From NCBI RefSeq assembly GCF_023016525.1, contig NZ_JALKCG010000007.1:124001-188000 (forward strand): a DNA stretch of 64,000 nucleotides. Reading direction: 5' to 3'. Made by a program: the position numbers and the translations under genes. The notes under the pieces are model-generated. The model saw only the letters and a list, made by a program, of their open reading frames with translations. It ran no database searches and was not told the DNA's origin. Positions 45,802-56,797 of this stretch are shown piece by piece (positions within the stretch are counted from its first letter, which is position 1; each line of letters starts with the position of its first letter). This DNA comes from Ancylobacter koreensis. Lineage in GTDB: Bacteria > Pseudomonadota > Alphaproteobacteria > Rhizobiales > Xanthobacteraceae.

Positions 45802-46977
45802 ATGGGGAGCCAGTCTTGGGAGCCGATCTTGGGAGCCGTTGAGGCGCCGCTGCTGGCCACCGCCCGCAATGGCCGCGAACTCGTGTTCGTGGGCAATGGC
45901 CGCTGGTTGGCCGTGCAGGGCCGGGGCCTCGAAGGCAGCGTCGATGCCGCGCTGGCCGAGATCGCCGCCGCCCCCACCGAAAGCGCCCGGATCGACCTCT
46001 CTGGCGTGCGCGGCTTCGACACGCTCGGCGCCGTGGTGCTGGACCGGCTGATCCAGGCGCTGGAAAAGGCCGGGGTGCGCTTCCAGATCGTCGGACTGGA
46101 GCGGCGCTTCCGCCCGCTGCTCGACGAGATCGTCAAGGGCAGCCACGAGAACCCGCCGCGCGCGCGCCATGTGAACGCCGTGCTCGGCGGCATCCAGCTC
46201 GTCGGCCGCACCACGGTGGCGACGGCGCAGGACGCCATGGCCCTGCTGTCTTTCATCGGCGCCGTCGTGGCGGCCATGCTGCGCGTCATCGTGCGCCCGC
46301 AGACCTTCCGCTTCACCTCGATGACCTATCATCTGGAGCGCACGGGCCTGCGCGCGGTGCCGATCATCGCGCTGATCACCTTCCTGATCGGCTGCATCAT
46401 CGCCCAGCAGGGCATCTTCCATTTCCGCAAGTTCGGCGCGACGACCTATGTCGTCGACATGGTGGGCATCCTCACCCTGCGCGAACTCGGCGTGTTGATC
46501 GTCTCGATCATGGTCGCCGGCCGTTCGGGCAGCGCCTTCACCGCCGAGCTCGGCTCGATGCGCATGCGCGAGGAGGTCGACGCGCTGCGCGTGATGGGCT
46601 TCGACCCCAACGAGGTGCTGGTGCTGCCGCGCCTCGTGGCGCTGATCATCGCGGTGCCGCTGCTCACCTTCATCGGCAATATGTGCGCCCTCTTCGGCGG
46701 CGGGCTGGTGGCGTGGATCTATGGCGGCATCTCGCCGGAGATATTCATCAGCCGGCTCAAGGAGGCCATCGCCCTCAACACCTTCGAGGTCGGCATGATC
46801 AAGGCGCCGTTCATGGCCGCCATCGTCGGGCTGATCGCCTGCATGGAGGGCATGCGGGTGGGCGGCAGCGCCGAGTCGCTCGGCGCTCACACCACCGCCG
46901 CCGTGGTGAAGGCCATCTTCCTCGTGATCGTGGTGGATGGGCTGTTCGCCATGTTCTTCGCCGCGATCGACATGTGA
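45802..46977 (+). CDS. mlaE: MlaE-family permease with N-terminal STAS domain
   Basis: A 391-residue protein. Residues about 20-115 form a STAS domain (ESARIDLSGVRGFDTLGAVVLDRLIQAL), the part separately encoded as MlaB in E. coli. Residues about 135-391 form the MlaE permease with hydrophobic segments and the block ELGVLIVSIMVAGRSGSAFTAELGSMRMREEVDALRVMGFDP, the coupling region to the ATPase. It is the first gene of an MlaE-MlaF-MlaD-lipoprotein operon for lipid transport between the membranes. ATG 45802 is used; upstream in-frame codons lack homology. Confidence 0.9.
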   Translation: MGSQSWEPILGAVEAPLLATARNGRELVFVGNGRWLAVQGRGLEGSVDAALAEIAAAPTESARIDLSGVRGFDTLGAVVLDRLIQALEKAGVRFQIVGLERRFRPLLDEIVKGSHENPPRARHVNAVLGGIQLVGRTTVATAQDAMALLSFIGAVVAAMLRVIVRPQTFRFTSMTYHLERTGLRAVPIIALITFLIGCIIAQQGIFHFRKFGATTYVVDMVGILTLRELGVLIVSIMVAGRSGSAFTAELGSMRMREEVDALRVMGFDPNEVLVLPRLVALIIAVPLLTFIGNMCALFGGGLVAWIYGGISPEIFISRLKEAIALNTFEVGMIKAPFMAAIVGLIACMEGMRVGGSAESLGAHTTAAVVKAIFLVIVVDGLFAMFFAAIDM

Positions 46978-46985
46978 GGGCGAGG

Positions 46986-47816
46986 GTGCACGCGGAACTC
47001 GACACTCCCGCAGGCCGGCACGAGGCGGGCGACATCGCGCCGGGCGAGCCGATCATCCGCGTGCGCGACATCGTGGTGGGCTTCGGCGACCGGGTGATCC
47101 TCAACGGCCTGTCGCTCGACGTCATGAAGGGCGAGATTCTCGGCTTCGTCGGCGCCTCGGGCGGCGGCAAGTCGGTGCTCACGCGCACCATTCTGGGGCT
47201 GGTGCACAAGCGCTCCGGCACGGTGGAAGTGTTCGGCCAGAACATCGACACGCTGAGCTATGAGGAGCGCCGGCAGCTGGAGCGCCGCTGGGGCGTGCTG
47301 TTCCAGCAAGGGGCGCTGTTCTCCTCGCTCACCGTGCGGCAGAACATCCAGTTCCCGATGCGCGAATATCTCGATCTATCGCCGAAGCTGATGGACGAAC
47401 TGACCATCGCCAAGCTGGAAATGGTGGGGCTTTCCCCTGATGTCGCGGAGAAGGCGCCCTCCGAGCTCTCCGGCGGCATGATCAAGCGCGTGGCGCTCGC
47501 CCGCGCGCTGGCGCTCGACCCGGAGATCCTGTTTCTCGACGAGCCGACTTCCGGTCTCGACCCCATCGGCGCGGGCGAGTTCGACGATCTCATCGCCACG
47601 CTGCAGCAGACTTTGGGGCTGACCGTATTCATGGTAACCCACGATCTGGACAGCCTTCATACCGTGTGTGACCGCATCGCGGCGCTGGGCGAGGGCAAGG
47701 TAATCGCAGTCGGGCCGATCGAGACCATGCTGGCGTCGAAACATCCCTGGGTGTCGGCCTATTTCCACGGCAAGCGGGCGCGCGCCGCCGGCATCGTCTC
47801 CGAGGGGGCGCGCTGA
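46986..47816 (+). CDS. mlaF: Lipid-transport ABC ATP-binding protein, MlaF family
   Basis: A 276-residue ATPase with Walker A GASGGGKSV (about 56-64), signature LSGGMIKRVALARAL (about 160) and Walker B ILFLDEPTSGLDP (about 180), and an H-loop VTHDLDSLH. The GTG at 46986 has GAGGG five bases upstream; a GTG at 46974 overlapping the mlaE stop (GTGA) is an alternative. It powers the MlaE-type permease that moves phospholipids. The mlaD start overlaps its stop (TGATG). Confidence 0.92.
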   Translation: MHAELDTPAGRHEAGDIAPGEPIIRVRDIVVGFGDRVILNGLSLDVMKGEILGFVGASGGGKSVLTRTILGLVHKRSGTVEVFGQNIDTLSYEERRQLERRWGVLFQQGALFSSLTVRQNIQFPMREYLDLSPKLMDELTIAKLEMVGLSPDVAEKAPSELSGGMIKRVALARALALDPEILFLDEPTSGLDPIGAGEFDDLIATLQQTLGLTVFMVTHDLDSLHTVCDRIAALGEGKVIAVGPIETMLASKHPWVSAYFHGKRARAAGIVSEGAR

Positions 47817-48862
47817 TGGAAACCCGCGCCAACTACACGATCATCGGCCTGTTCACCCTCGCCATCGTGGCGGCGGGCTTCATCTTCGTCTGGTGGTTCA
47901 CCGGATCGAGCAATCGCGGGCCGCGCACCTCCTACGACGTGGTGTTCTCCGGCGTGGTGAGCGGCTTGCAGACCGGCTCGGCGGTGACCTTCAACGGCAT
48001 CCCGGTCGGCGAGGTGACGGGGCTGCGGCTCGACGCGCAGGACCCGCGCAAGGTGGTCGCCACCATCGCCGTGCAGCCGAACACGCCGATCAAGTCGGAC
48101 ACCCGCGCGAACCTCGATTCCCAGCTCCTCACGGGCCTGTCCTCGGTCGGCCTCGTGGGCGGTTCGACCGACGCCACCGCGCTGCCGGCCCCGCCCGAGG
48201 GAGAACTGCCGCGCATCGACGCCAACACTTCGGCGGTGCAGGACCTGGTGCGCACGGCGCGCGAGGTGCTCGGCCGCGTCGACGACATTGCCACCCGCAT
48301 CGACGAGCTGGTGCGCGCCAACGATACCAAGATCGCCTCGGTTATCGACAACGTCGACAAATTCACTACCGCGCTGGGCAACAATGCCGGCAACATCGAC
48401 AACTTCCTGAAGGAGATGGGCGGGGCGGCGCAGCGCATCAGCACGCTGGCCGACAATCTCAACAATGTCGTCGTCTCGCTCGATCCGGCCAAGGTCGGCA
48501 GCACGGTGGACGATGTGGCGCGCTTCACTGCGCAGCTCGACGGCATGGCGATGAAGTTCAACTCCATCCTCGACAATGTGGCGGCGATGACGACCAGCGA
48601 GGAAGGCAAGGGCATGTTCAACGAGATCACCAGCGCGGCCACCGAAATCCGCAAGCTGGCGGTCAATCTCGACGCGCGCACGGCCGAGCTTTCCACCAAT
48701 CTCAACAAGTTCACCGGGCCGGGGCTGCGTCAATACGAGGCGCTGGCGGTCGACGGGCGGCGGACGCTGGGTGAGATCGAGCGTGTTTTTCGTAATTTCG
48801 AGCGTAACCCCCGCCAGTTCATCTTTGGCGGGTCGAATGTTCCCAACTACACTGGGCGCTGA
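47816..48862 (+). CDS. mlaD: MlaD/MCE family substrate-binding protein
   Basis: A 348-residue protein with one N-terminal membrane anchor (about 9-28, IIGLFTLAIVAAGFIFVWWF), one MCE domain (about 38-115, SYDVVFSGVVSGLQTGSAVTFNGIPVGEVTGLRL) and a long helical region (about 140-310, heptad-like segments such as VQDLVRTAREVLGRVDDIATRIDEL). This is closer to long MCE proteins that form a channel or needle across the periplasm than to short MlaD. It sits in the periplasm attached to the inner membrane and passes lipids from the permease. Confidence 0.9.
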   Translation: METRANYTIIGLFTLAIVAAGFIFVWWFTGSSNRGPRTSYDVVFSGVVSGLQTGSAVTFNGIPVGEVTGLRLDAQDPRKVVATIAVQPNTPIKSDTRANLDSQLLTGLSSVGLVGGSTDATALPAPPEGELPRIDANTSAVQDLVRTAREVLGRVDDIATRIDELVRANDTKIASVIDNVDKFTTALGNNAGNIDNFLKEMGGAAQRISTLADNLNNVVVSLDPAKVGSTVDDVARFTAQLDGMAMKFNSILDNVAAMTTSEEGKGMFNEITSAATEIRKLAVNLDARTAELSTNLNKFTGPGLRQYEALAVDGRRTLGEIERVFRNFERNPRQFIFGGSNVPNYTGR

Positions 48863-48865
48863 CAG

Positions 48866-49525
48866 ATGGGGCTCTGGGGAAGCTACGGGGGCGGGAGCGC
48901 AGGCGTGACGTTCAGCAAGACCTACCGCAGGCTGGCCGGCCGCGCGGGCGTGATGGCTCTTGCCCTTGCGCTCGGTGGCTGCGGCTCCCTCCTGTCCGGC
49001 GGCGACAAGTCGGTGCCGACCTTCGACCTGAGCGCGCCGGCGGATTTCAACGCGCCGCGCCGCGGCTCGGGGCTGATCGTCATCGGCCCGCCGACCGCGC
49101 TGCAGGTGCTGGACACCGCGCGCATCGTGGTGGAGCCGGCACCCGGGCAGATCACCTATCTCGACAATGCGCAGTGGAGCGACCGGCTGCCGGCGCTGTT
49201 CCAGGCGCGGCTGATCGAAGCCTTCGAGAACGGCAACCGCGCGCGTTCGGTCGGGCGCGCCGGCGACGGGCTGAGCCCGGACTACATCCTGCTGTCGGAC
49301 CTGCGCGCCTTCGGCATCCGCGCCTTCGACGGCGACCCGCGCGCAGTGGTCGAGGTGTCGGTGAAGATCGTCGGCAACAGCTCCGGCCGCATCGTGGCGG
49401 CGGAGGTGTTCTCGGCCAGCGTGCCCGCCTCCTCCACCAGCGGGCCGCAGGCCACGCAGGCGCTCGACGCCGCCTCGGACGAAGTGTTCGTGAAGATCGT
49501 GCGCTGGGCCTCCGCCCGCTTCTGA
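48866..49525 (+). CDS. ABC-type transport auxiliary lipoprotein
   Basis: A 219-residue predicted lipoprotein with lipobox LALGGC (about 34-39), then a PqiC/ABC_trans_aux-type domain (TFDLSAPADFNAPRRG, GLIVIGPPTALQVLDTARIVVEP, WSDRLPALFQARLIEAFEN). In alphaproteobacteria it closes the mlaE-F-D operon and probably docks the system to the outer membrane. ATG 48866 is used; GTG 48905 (VTFSKTYRRLAG) would give a more normal signal-peptide length, so the start is uncertain. Confidence 0.85.
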   Translation: MGLWGSYGGGSAGVTFSKTYRRLAGRAGVMALALALGGCGSLLSGGDKSVPTFDLSAPADFNAPRRGSGLIVIGPPTALQVLDTARIVVEPAPGQITYLDNAQWSDRLPALFQARLIEAFENGNRARSVGRAGDGLSPDYILLSDLRAFGIRAFDGDPRAVVEVSVKIVGNSSGRIVAAEVFSASVPASSTSGPQATQALDAASDEVFVKIVRWASARF

Positions 49526-49580
49526 CCCCGCAGCTACGTAAGCTTCGGCGCGCGGCGGGGCGCGCGCCTCCCCTGAAATG

Positions 49581-49604
49581 CGAAAGCCCGGCGCGAGCCG
49601 GGCT
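49581..49604. terminator. Convergent terminator after the lipid-transport operon
   Basis: A 10-bp stem, AAAGCCCGGC (49581-49590) with GCCGGGCTTT (49595-49604), loop GCGA. The T-rich tail is short on both sides, so strength is modest. It lies between convergent genes. Confidence 0.6.
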
Positions 49605-49649
49605 TTGCTGCTTCTGGCGGCCGCCGCGCGGGCGGCGGGAGCTGCGCGA

Positions 49650-50447
49650 TCAGAACTTGTAGCTGATCGCCGCGCGCACGACGTTGGTCGTCAGATCGGC
49701 TTCGGACGTGATGTAGCTGCCCGGCGTGCCGGCGAGATAGGTCGTGACGTCGCTCTTGCCGAGATCGACATAGAGATACTCGGCGCGCAGGATCCAGTTG
49801 TCGGTCAGCGCGTATTCGAGACCGCCGCCGACGGTCCAGCCGGTGCCGATGGTGGTGTCCGAGCCGCTCGTGGTGGTGAACGGGTCGGGAATGCCGCCGT
49901 CGAGGCCCGAGACCGAGGCGCTGGTCTTGACCTGGCCGTAGGCGAAGCCACCGGTGCCGTAGACCAGCAGGCGGTCGAAGGCGTAGCCGAGGCGGGCGCG
50001 CACGGTGCCGAACCATTCGAGATCGGCCTTGGCCTGATAATAGGGGCCAGAGGTGGTGGCGTAGAAGTCGAGCGAATCCTCCGCGCCGGTCCACTGGAAG
50101 TCGGCCTCGACGCCGACCACCCAGTTATTCTCGAACTGGTAATTGTAGCCAAGCTGGCCACCGGCGATCCAGCCGTCCAGGCCGCCGAACTTCACGTCGT
50201 TGCCGGCGTAGAAGCCGGGCTCCGGCGTGTAGACGCCGCCGGTGCTGTCGTAGAACAGCACGTCGGTCGCCTTGGACTCGCCCCAGCTGTAGCCGGCGTT
50301 GCCGCCCAGGTAGAAGCCGGTCCAGGAGAAGGGCGGGATCACCGCGATGGCGGCGGCGGGAGCCTTGGTGGGGTAGGGCAGGTCGGCGGCATAAGCGCCG
50401 GTGCTGGCGAGCAGGGCAGCGGCGCCGAGAAGCAGGGTGCGGTTCAT
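49650..50447 (-). CDS. Outer-membrane beta-barrel protein (Omp25/Omp31-like)
   Basis: A 265-residue exported protein. A signal peptide (MNRTLLLGAAALLASTGAYA, cleavage before ADLPYPTKAP) is followed by an eight-stranded-type barrel beginning WTGFYLGGNAGYSWG and ending VVRAAISYKF, the terminal phenylalanine signal for BAM insertion. The ADLPYPTKAP N-terminus is typical of the rhizobial Omp25/Omp31 (RopB) group. GAGGAGGCC supports ATG 50447. These proteins give envelope stability and are often abundant surface antigens. Confidence 0.9.
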   Translation of the reverse strand: MNRTLLLGAAALLASTGAYAADLPYPTKAPAAAIAVIPPFSWTGFYLGGNAGYSWGESKATDVLFYDSTGGVYTPEPGFYAGNDVKFGGLDGWIAGGQLGYNYQFENNWVVGVEADFQWTGAEDSLDFYATTSGPYYQAKADLEWFGTVRARLGYAFDRLLVYGTGGFAYGQVKTSASVSGLDGGIPDPFTTTSGSDTTIGTGWTVGGGLEYALTDNWILRAEYLYVDLGKSDVTTYLAGTPGSYITSEADLTTNVVRAAISYKF

Positions 50448-50684
50448 GGGAGGCCTCCTCAATAGGTGCGTAAGGCACCCTATGACACTGAACTCACCAA
50501 ATAGTTCGGTTGATCCGTACCGAGTCGTTTCCCGCACTCACTGTGTTCCGTATGCAACGATTGGGTGACATGAGGTATTATGTGGTTCATCGAGGGTATT
50601 GGGCTCCCTGATCTGCGCCCCTTCTAGCCGTTGCTTCCCGCGTGACGCAGCGACCGCTCACCAATGCGTGATCGCAGGAGCATT

Positions 50685-50711
50685 AAAAAGGGCGCGGCTC
50701 ACGCCGCGCCC
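50685..50711 (-). terminator. Rho-independent terminator of groES-groEL
   Basis: A 9-bp stem, GGGCGCGGC (50690-50698) with GCCGCGCCC (50703-50711), loop GTGA on the minus strand, followed there by TTTTTAATG. Confidence 0.8.
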
Positions 50712-50784
50712 TCGGATGCTGTCCGCCCGCCGAAAGCCGGCAGGTGCCAACTCTGGCAGGCGGTGTCGGAAGCGTCGCGCTTCC

Positions 50785-52638
<1,854 letters not shown>

Positions 52639-52669
52639 TTAAGTCAGGCATTGCGGAAGGAGGCGGCGC

Positions 52670-52984
52670 TCACGCGGCCTTCTTGGCGGAGGCGGTGTCT
52701 TCCAGCACGCCGAGGAGGTCGGACTCCTTCATGATGAGGTAGTCGACGCCGTCGATCTTGACCTCGGTGCCCGACCACTTGCCGAACAGCACCTTGTCGC
52801 CGGCCTTCACGTCGAGCGGCACCAGCTTGCCGGCCTCGTCGCGCGCGCCCGGACCGGCCGCGACGACTTCGCCCTGCGAGGGCTTTTCCTTGGCGGTGTC
52901 GGGAATGATGATGCCGCCCGCGGTCTTCTCTTCCGCTTCGAGACGCTTGACCACGACCCGGTCATGCAGGGGACGGAACTTCAT
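52670..52984 (-). CDS. groES: 10-kDa co-chaperonin GroES
   Basis: A 104-residue co-chaperonin that caps GroEL. Starts [35 protein letters not shown], with the mobile loop (about 18-34) and the C-terminal [30 protein letters not shown]. The last residues ([10 protein letters not shown]) extend past the usual length. GGAGAGAACC lies just before ATG 52984. It is the first gene of groESL, below a CIRCE operator at 53125-53151. Confidence 0.97.
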   Translation of the reverse strand: MKFRPLHDRVVVKRLEAEEKTAGGIIIPDTAKEKPSQGEVVAAGPGARDEAGKLVPLDVKAGDKVLFGKWSGTEVKIDGVDYLIMKESDLLGVLEDTASAKKAA

Positions 52985-53124
52985 CGGTTCTCTCCAGATT
53001 CCTGAACGATCGTTTGATCCGGCCAGCCACCGGAACGCGTCGCCTGTCTGCCACGCGTCCGCTGCACTGCCGCGGCACATCTAGGCGGCGTGGAAAAGCC
53101 GCGCAAGGTGCGAACCGGAAAAAA

Positions 53125-53151
53125 TTGGCAGTCATCAAAGGAGAGTGCCAA
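53125..53151 (-). promoter_or_regulatory. CIRCE operator (HrcA site) upstream of groES
   Basis: TTGGCAGTC (53125-53133), nine bases, GAGTGCCAA (53143-53151), the CIRCE layout. The half-sites differ by one base (G for C), so it is slightly off the perfect palindrome. It lies about 140 bases upstream of groES, suiting heat-shock control by HrcA. Confidence 0.8.
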
Positions 53152-53289
53152 CGGGCGGCGACACAGGCTGTCAGCACTCCGTCGTACATGCTGCTAGTGC
53201 ATTGAAAGTCAACATGAAATGAATTTTTCGGCCTTGCCGCGCGCCGCGCCCTTCCTACAATCGGATTCGTCCACGAAAGGAGGTTGCGC

Positions 53290-53616
53290 ATGGCAGGTCA
53301 CCCGTCGTCGAACCCCGGCATATCGGGCGAGGCCCAGCCCGCCCGCGAGGCATCCGAGGATTTCCGCCGCCAGCTTGCGGGCTATGGCCTTACCACGGCC
53401 CAGATCCTCTACCGGCTGCCGGACCATCCGGCGATCCTGCAGAGCTATCTGTGGCAGTGCTACGATCTGTGCCCGCATTTCCCCGAGCTCAACCGTTTCC
53501 TCGATTTCTGGAAGCGCGAGCTGGAAGGGCCGCTGCACTCGGTGCGCGTCGCCCATGCCCGGCTGATCGGGCCGGCGGAACTGCGGGCGGTCGGCGGGCT
53601 CTACATGCTGAACTGA
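53290..53616 (+). CDS. usg: Usg family protein
   Basis: A 108-residue protein matching Usg: LAGYGLTTAQILYRLPDHPAILQSYLWQCYDLCPHFPELNRFLDFWKRELEGPLHSVRVAHA covers most of the family. AAAGGAGG five bases before ATG 53290 is a strong ribosome site. Usg is widespread in alphaproteobacteria, first seen near trp genes, and has no established function. Divergent from groESL. Confidence 0.88.
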   Translation: MAGHPSSNPGISGEAQPAREASEDFRRQLAGYGLTTAQILYRLPDHPAILQSYLWQCYDLCPHFPELNRFLDFWKRELEGPLHSVRVAHARLIGPAELRAVGGLYMLN

Positions 53617-53762
53617 CGGCCGGGACACGGTGCCATTGCCGGGCACGCCGGCAAGCTATGCCGAACGATGCCCTCTTCTTGACGCGAGTGACGTGCTATG
53701 AGGGCGCGGATCGGGGGTGCCTCGCGGCCTCCCGGCGACTGTCAGGCATTGGTCAAGGCCCC

Positions 53763-54365
53763 GTGGATCACCGTTCGCCCCGCACATCGGAGCTTCTCTC
53801 CGCCATCGTCACCGCCCATTCGGCGGAGCGTATCGGCGTCGGCGAGATCGTGCATGCGCTGCGCAACCGCGCCTTCGGCCTGTCCATCCTGCTACTGGGC
53901 CTGCCGAACTGCCTGCCCATGCCGCCGGGCCTGCCGGTGATCTGCGGAATATTGCTCTGCCTCGTCGGCGTGCAGATGCTGATGGGCCGCGACGAGCTCT
54001 GGCTGCCGCGCTGGCTCGCCAGCCGCACTGTCTCGCGCGCGCTGATCGAGAAGATCATCAACGGTTCGCTGAAATGGATCCGCCGCTTCGAGGGCTATTC
54101 GCGCCCGCGGCTGCCCTATTTCTCCTCGCCGTCGGCGCGCTTCGTGCTGGGCGGCATGGTGCTGGTGCTCGGGCTGCTGCTGCTGCTGCCGATCCCGATC
54201 TTCGGCAACCTGCCGCCGGGCATCGCGGTGGTGATCCTCGGCCTCGGCCTCGTCGAGCGGGACGGCGTGTTCATCTTCGCCGGCGTGGTCGCGACGCTTC
54301 TGAGCGTCGGCGTGATGGGCCTTTTGAGCTGGATGCTGTTCCAGGGCGCCGTCGCCTATATCTGA
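53763..54365 (+). CDS. exoD: ExoD family exopolysaccharide synthesis protein
   Basis: A 200-residue inner-membrane protein. The ExoD pattern is clear: RTSELLSAIVTAHSAERIGVGEIVHALRNRAFGLSILLLGLPNCLPMPPGLPVICGILLCLVGVQML, with hydrophobic segments at about 43-75, 131-150 and 155-195. In Sinorhizobium, exoD mutants are affected in exopolysaccharide and alkali tolerance. The GTG at 53763 fits the start of family homology, with AAGG upstream; ATG 53658 would add 35 residues unlike the family. Confidence 0.8.
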   Translation: MDHRSPRTSELLSAIVTAHSAERIGVGEIVHALRNRAFGLSILLLGLPNCLPMPPGLPVICGILLCLVGVQMLMGRDELWLPRWLASRTVSRALIEKIINGSLKWIRRFEGYSRPRLPYFSSPSARFVLGGMVLVLGLLLLLPIPIFGNLPPGIAVVILGLGLVERDGVFIFAGVVATLLSVGVMGLLSWMLFQGAVAYI

Positions 54366-54467
54366 CACCCCAGTGTATCGGCGGCAGCGTTAAATAACGC
54401 GAAGTTGCATTTCTTGGGATGCAACCTAAGGTAATTTCTCCATCCATCGACATGCGGGGGGCGTGGC

Positions 54468-55820
54468 ATGAATGCGGGGGATTCGCCGAAGCCGGCCTCG
54501 GGGCCGGAGACGCCACGGCCGCGCCGGCGCCTGATCCTGTGTCTCGACGGCACGTGGAACACGGCGGACGGGGAGACGATCACGAGCATCGTCCGCCTGC
54601 GGGACATCATTGCGCCTGGACGGGTGGAACCGGAGGGCGGGGAGCCTGTCGAGCAGCATATTTACTACGACGAGGGCGTGGGAACGGGCGGCTGCTTCCG
54701 GAAACTGGTCGACGGGGCGACAGGCCGTGGCCTGAGCCGCAATATACGGCAGGCCTATCGCTATCTCGCCGGAAACTACCGGGAGGGCGACCAGATCGTC
54801 ATCTTCGGCTTCTCGCGCGGCGCTTTCACCGCCCGCAGCCTTGCAGGCTATATCGGCGCCAGCGGCCTGCTGCGTCCCGAGCACTGCACCGCAGAGAATG
54901 AGCGGCGCGCCTGGGACCATTATCGCACGCCGCCGAAGGACCGCTTTCCCGCCGAAAGCCGGGGGCTGGCGGCGCTCTGCTTTCCGCCGGTGAGGATTTC
55001 CGTGCTCGGCGTGTTCGACACGGTCGGCTCCCTCGGCATTCCGGGCGTCCTGCGCAGCCTGTCGACGCGGCGCTTCCGTTTCCACGACGCGACGCTCGGC
55101 CAGAACGTGGAGATCGCCCTTCACGCGCTCGCGGCCGACGAGAAGCGGCACAGCTTCGGCCCGGCCCTGTGGCAGTTGCCGCAGCACAAGGCCTATGGCG
55201 TGGTCGAGCAGGTCTGGTTCCCCGGCGTGCACTCCGATGTCGGCGGCGGCTACGCGGAAGACGGCATCGGCCGCGTGGTTCTCGACTGGATGCTGAAACG
55301 TATCCACGCGCTGGGCAAGGCGCAGCAAATCGACGTGGCGCTGCGGCCCGAAGCCAGGCATCTGCGTGAAAGCACGCCGACCGATCAGGAGGCTGCGATC
55401 CACGAATCGCGCACGCCGATCTTCTTCCTGGACCGGCTGATGCCGAGTGTGCGCGTCATCGCCCAGCAGCGGCCGCAGCAGCGGGGGCGGGAGCGCATGA
55501 ACAGCCTGCCACGCCATGCACGCCCGATCGGCGAGTATCTCCACATGACCTTGCTGATGAGGCTCTTCGATGCGAAGGGGCGGCCGACATTGCCGAACGC
55601 CTTTGCGCCGCTTGAGCGGATCGCGGCGGGTGCCGATGCCCCGATCGGCTTCGTGGACCTCGACGGGCGTCCCTATGAATGGGGTCGCAACCCCGACACG
55701 GGGGACCGGATGACGTTCTACCAGTTGCTGCCGGCGGAACTGCACGAGCCGCTCGACGCCTTTCTGGCCGGGCGCTGGAAGCGCAACCTTGTCGAGCCCG
55801 ACCCGCGGACGCCTTTCTAG
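54468..55820 (+). CDS. DUF2235 family alpha/beta hydrolase
   Basis: A 450-residue protein matching DUF2235, the domain of Tle1-type phospholipase effectors. RRLILCLDGTWNT begins the core; the nucleophile elbow is GFSRGAFTAR (about 114-123, GxSxG), the acid is likely in LGVFDTVGSLG (about 180) and the histidine in FPGVHSDVGGGY (about 248). No signal peptide and no type VI secretion genes nearby, so an effector role is not supported; a cytoplasmic lipase or esterase is possible. AT-richer 54370-54467 upstream may hold its promoter. Confidence 0.85.
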   Translation: MNAGDSPKPASGPETPRPRRRLILCLDGTWNTADGETITSIVRLRDIIAPGRVEPEGGEPVEQHIYYDEGVGTGGCFRKLVDGATGRGLSRNIRQAYRYLAGNYREGDQIVIFGFSRGAFTARSLAGYIGASGLLRPEHCTAENERRAWDHYRTPPKDRFPAESRGLAALCFPPVRISVLGVFDTVGSLGIPGVLRSLSTRRFRFHDATLGQNVEIALHALAADEKRHSFGPALWQLPQHKAYGVVEQVWFPGVHSDVGGGYAEDGIGRVVLDWMLKRIHALGKAQQIDVALRPEARHLRESTPTDQEAAIHESRTPIFFLDRLMPSVRVIAQQRPQQRGRERMNSLPRHARPIGEYLHMTLLMRLFDAKGRPTLPNAFAPLERIAAGADAPIGFVDLDGRPYEWGRNPDTGDRMTFYQLLPAELHEPLDAFLAGRWKRNLVEPDPRTPF

Positions 55821-55863
55821 CCTGGGGGCCGACCGGCGGGTCGACCCTTCGACCCATTCGCCC

Positions 55864-56610
55864 TCAGCCGCGCCCGACGAAGGGGGCGGCGGTGGCCATG
55901 ATGGTCATGGTCAGCACGTTGGCGTCGAGCGGCAGGCTGGCCATGTAGGCGACGGCGCGGCCGGCATGGGCGGGATCGAAGGTCGGCTCGACCATGATCT
56001 GGCCGTTCGCCTGCAGGATACCGGTCTTCATCTTCGCCGCCATGTCGGTGTCGGCATTGCCGATGTCGATCTGCCCGCAGGCGATGTTGTGGGCGCGCCC
56101 TTCCAGCGCCACCTGCTTGGTGAGACCGCTTACCGCGTGCTTGGTCGCGGTATAGGAGCCGGTCAGCGGACGGGGAGCGTGCGCCGAGATCGAGCCGTTA
56201 TTGATGATGCGCCCGCCCTTGGGGTCCTGCGCCTTCATCAGGCGGATGGCCGCCTGAGTGCACAGGAAGACGCCCGTCAGGTTGACGTTCACCACGCGCT
56301 GCCAGTCCTCCAGCGGAATGTCCTCGATGGGCGTCGCCGGCGACCAGCCGCCGGCATTGTTGAACAGCACGTCGAGCCGGCCGAAACGCGCGGCCACTCC
56401 CTCGAACAGGGCAGCGACCGAGGCGGCGTCGGCGACGTCCGAGGTCACGACGTGGCCCTTGCCGTCCATGGCGGCGGCGACCGCTTCCAGCGGCTCGGCG
56501 CGGCGGCCGGTGAGCACGACGGTGAAGCCGGCCTCGCCGAGGGCGAGGGCGGCGGCCTTGCCGATGCCGGTGCCGGCGCCGGTGACGAGGGCGATGCGAG
56601 TGGCGTTCAT
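55864..56610 (-). CDS. Short-chain dehydrogenase/reductase
   Basis: A 248-residue SDR. NAD(P) motif TGAGTGIG (about 10-17), NNAGG (about 85-90), and the catalytic Ser and YxxxK in [22 protein letters not shown] (about 135-157). ATG 56610 ([11 protein letters not shown]) is the natural start. Substrate unknown. It is divergent from the micropeptide gene. Confidence 0.9.
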   Translation of the reverse strand: MNATRIALVTGAGTGIGKAAALALGEAGFTVVLTGRRAEPLEAVAAAMDGKGHVVTSDVADAASVAALFEGVAARFGRLDVLFNNAGGWSPATPIEDIPLEDWQRVVNVNLTGVFLCTQAAIRLMKAQDPKGGRIINNGSISAHAPRPLTGSYTATKHAVSGLTKQVALEGRAHNIACGQIDIGNADTDMAAKMKTGILQANGQIMVEPTFDPAHAGRAVAYMASLPLDANVLTMTIMATAAPFVGRG

Positions 56611-56797
56611 TCTGGTTCCTCCCAAGGCCGGCGAAGATGAACGAGACCCGCAGGGGGGACAAGATCGCCGGGCATTGGCGCGTTGCGGTACGGTACGGGA
56701 CTTGTTTTTCCGATGGCCGTAGGCAGCCAAGGAACCCGGAGATCGCTGCCGCGTTATCAAGCCAGCAGTCAAGTGAATCTACGGGAGGTGTAGGATC

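Noticed and set aside
53168..53185. Possible Pho box upstream of groES (CTGTCAG, CCGTCGT)
   Set aside because: The half-sites fit poorly and the gene has a clear CIRCE operator; the match is likely chance.
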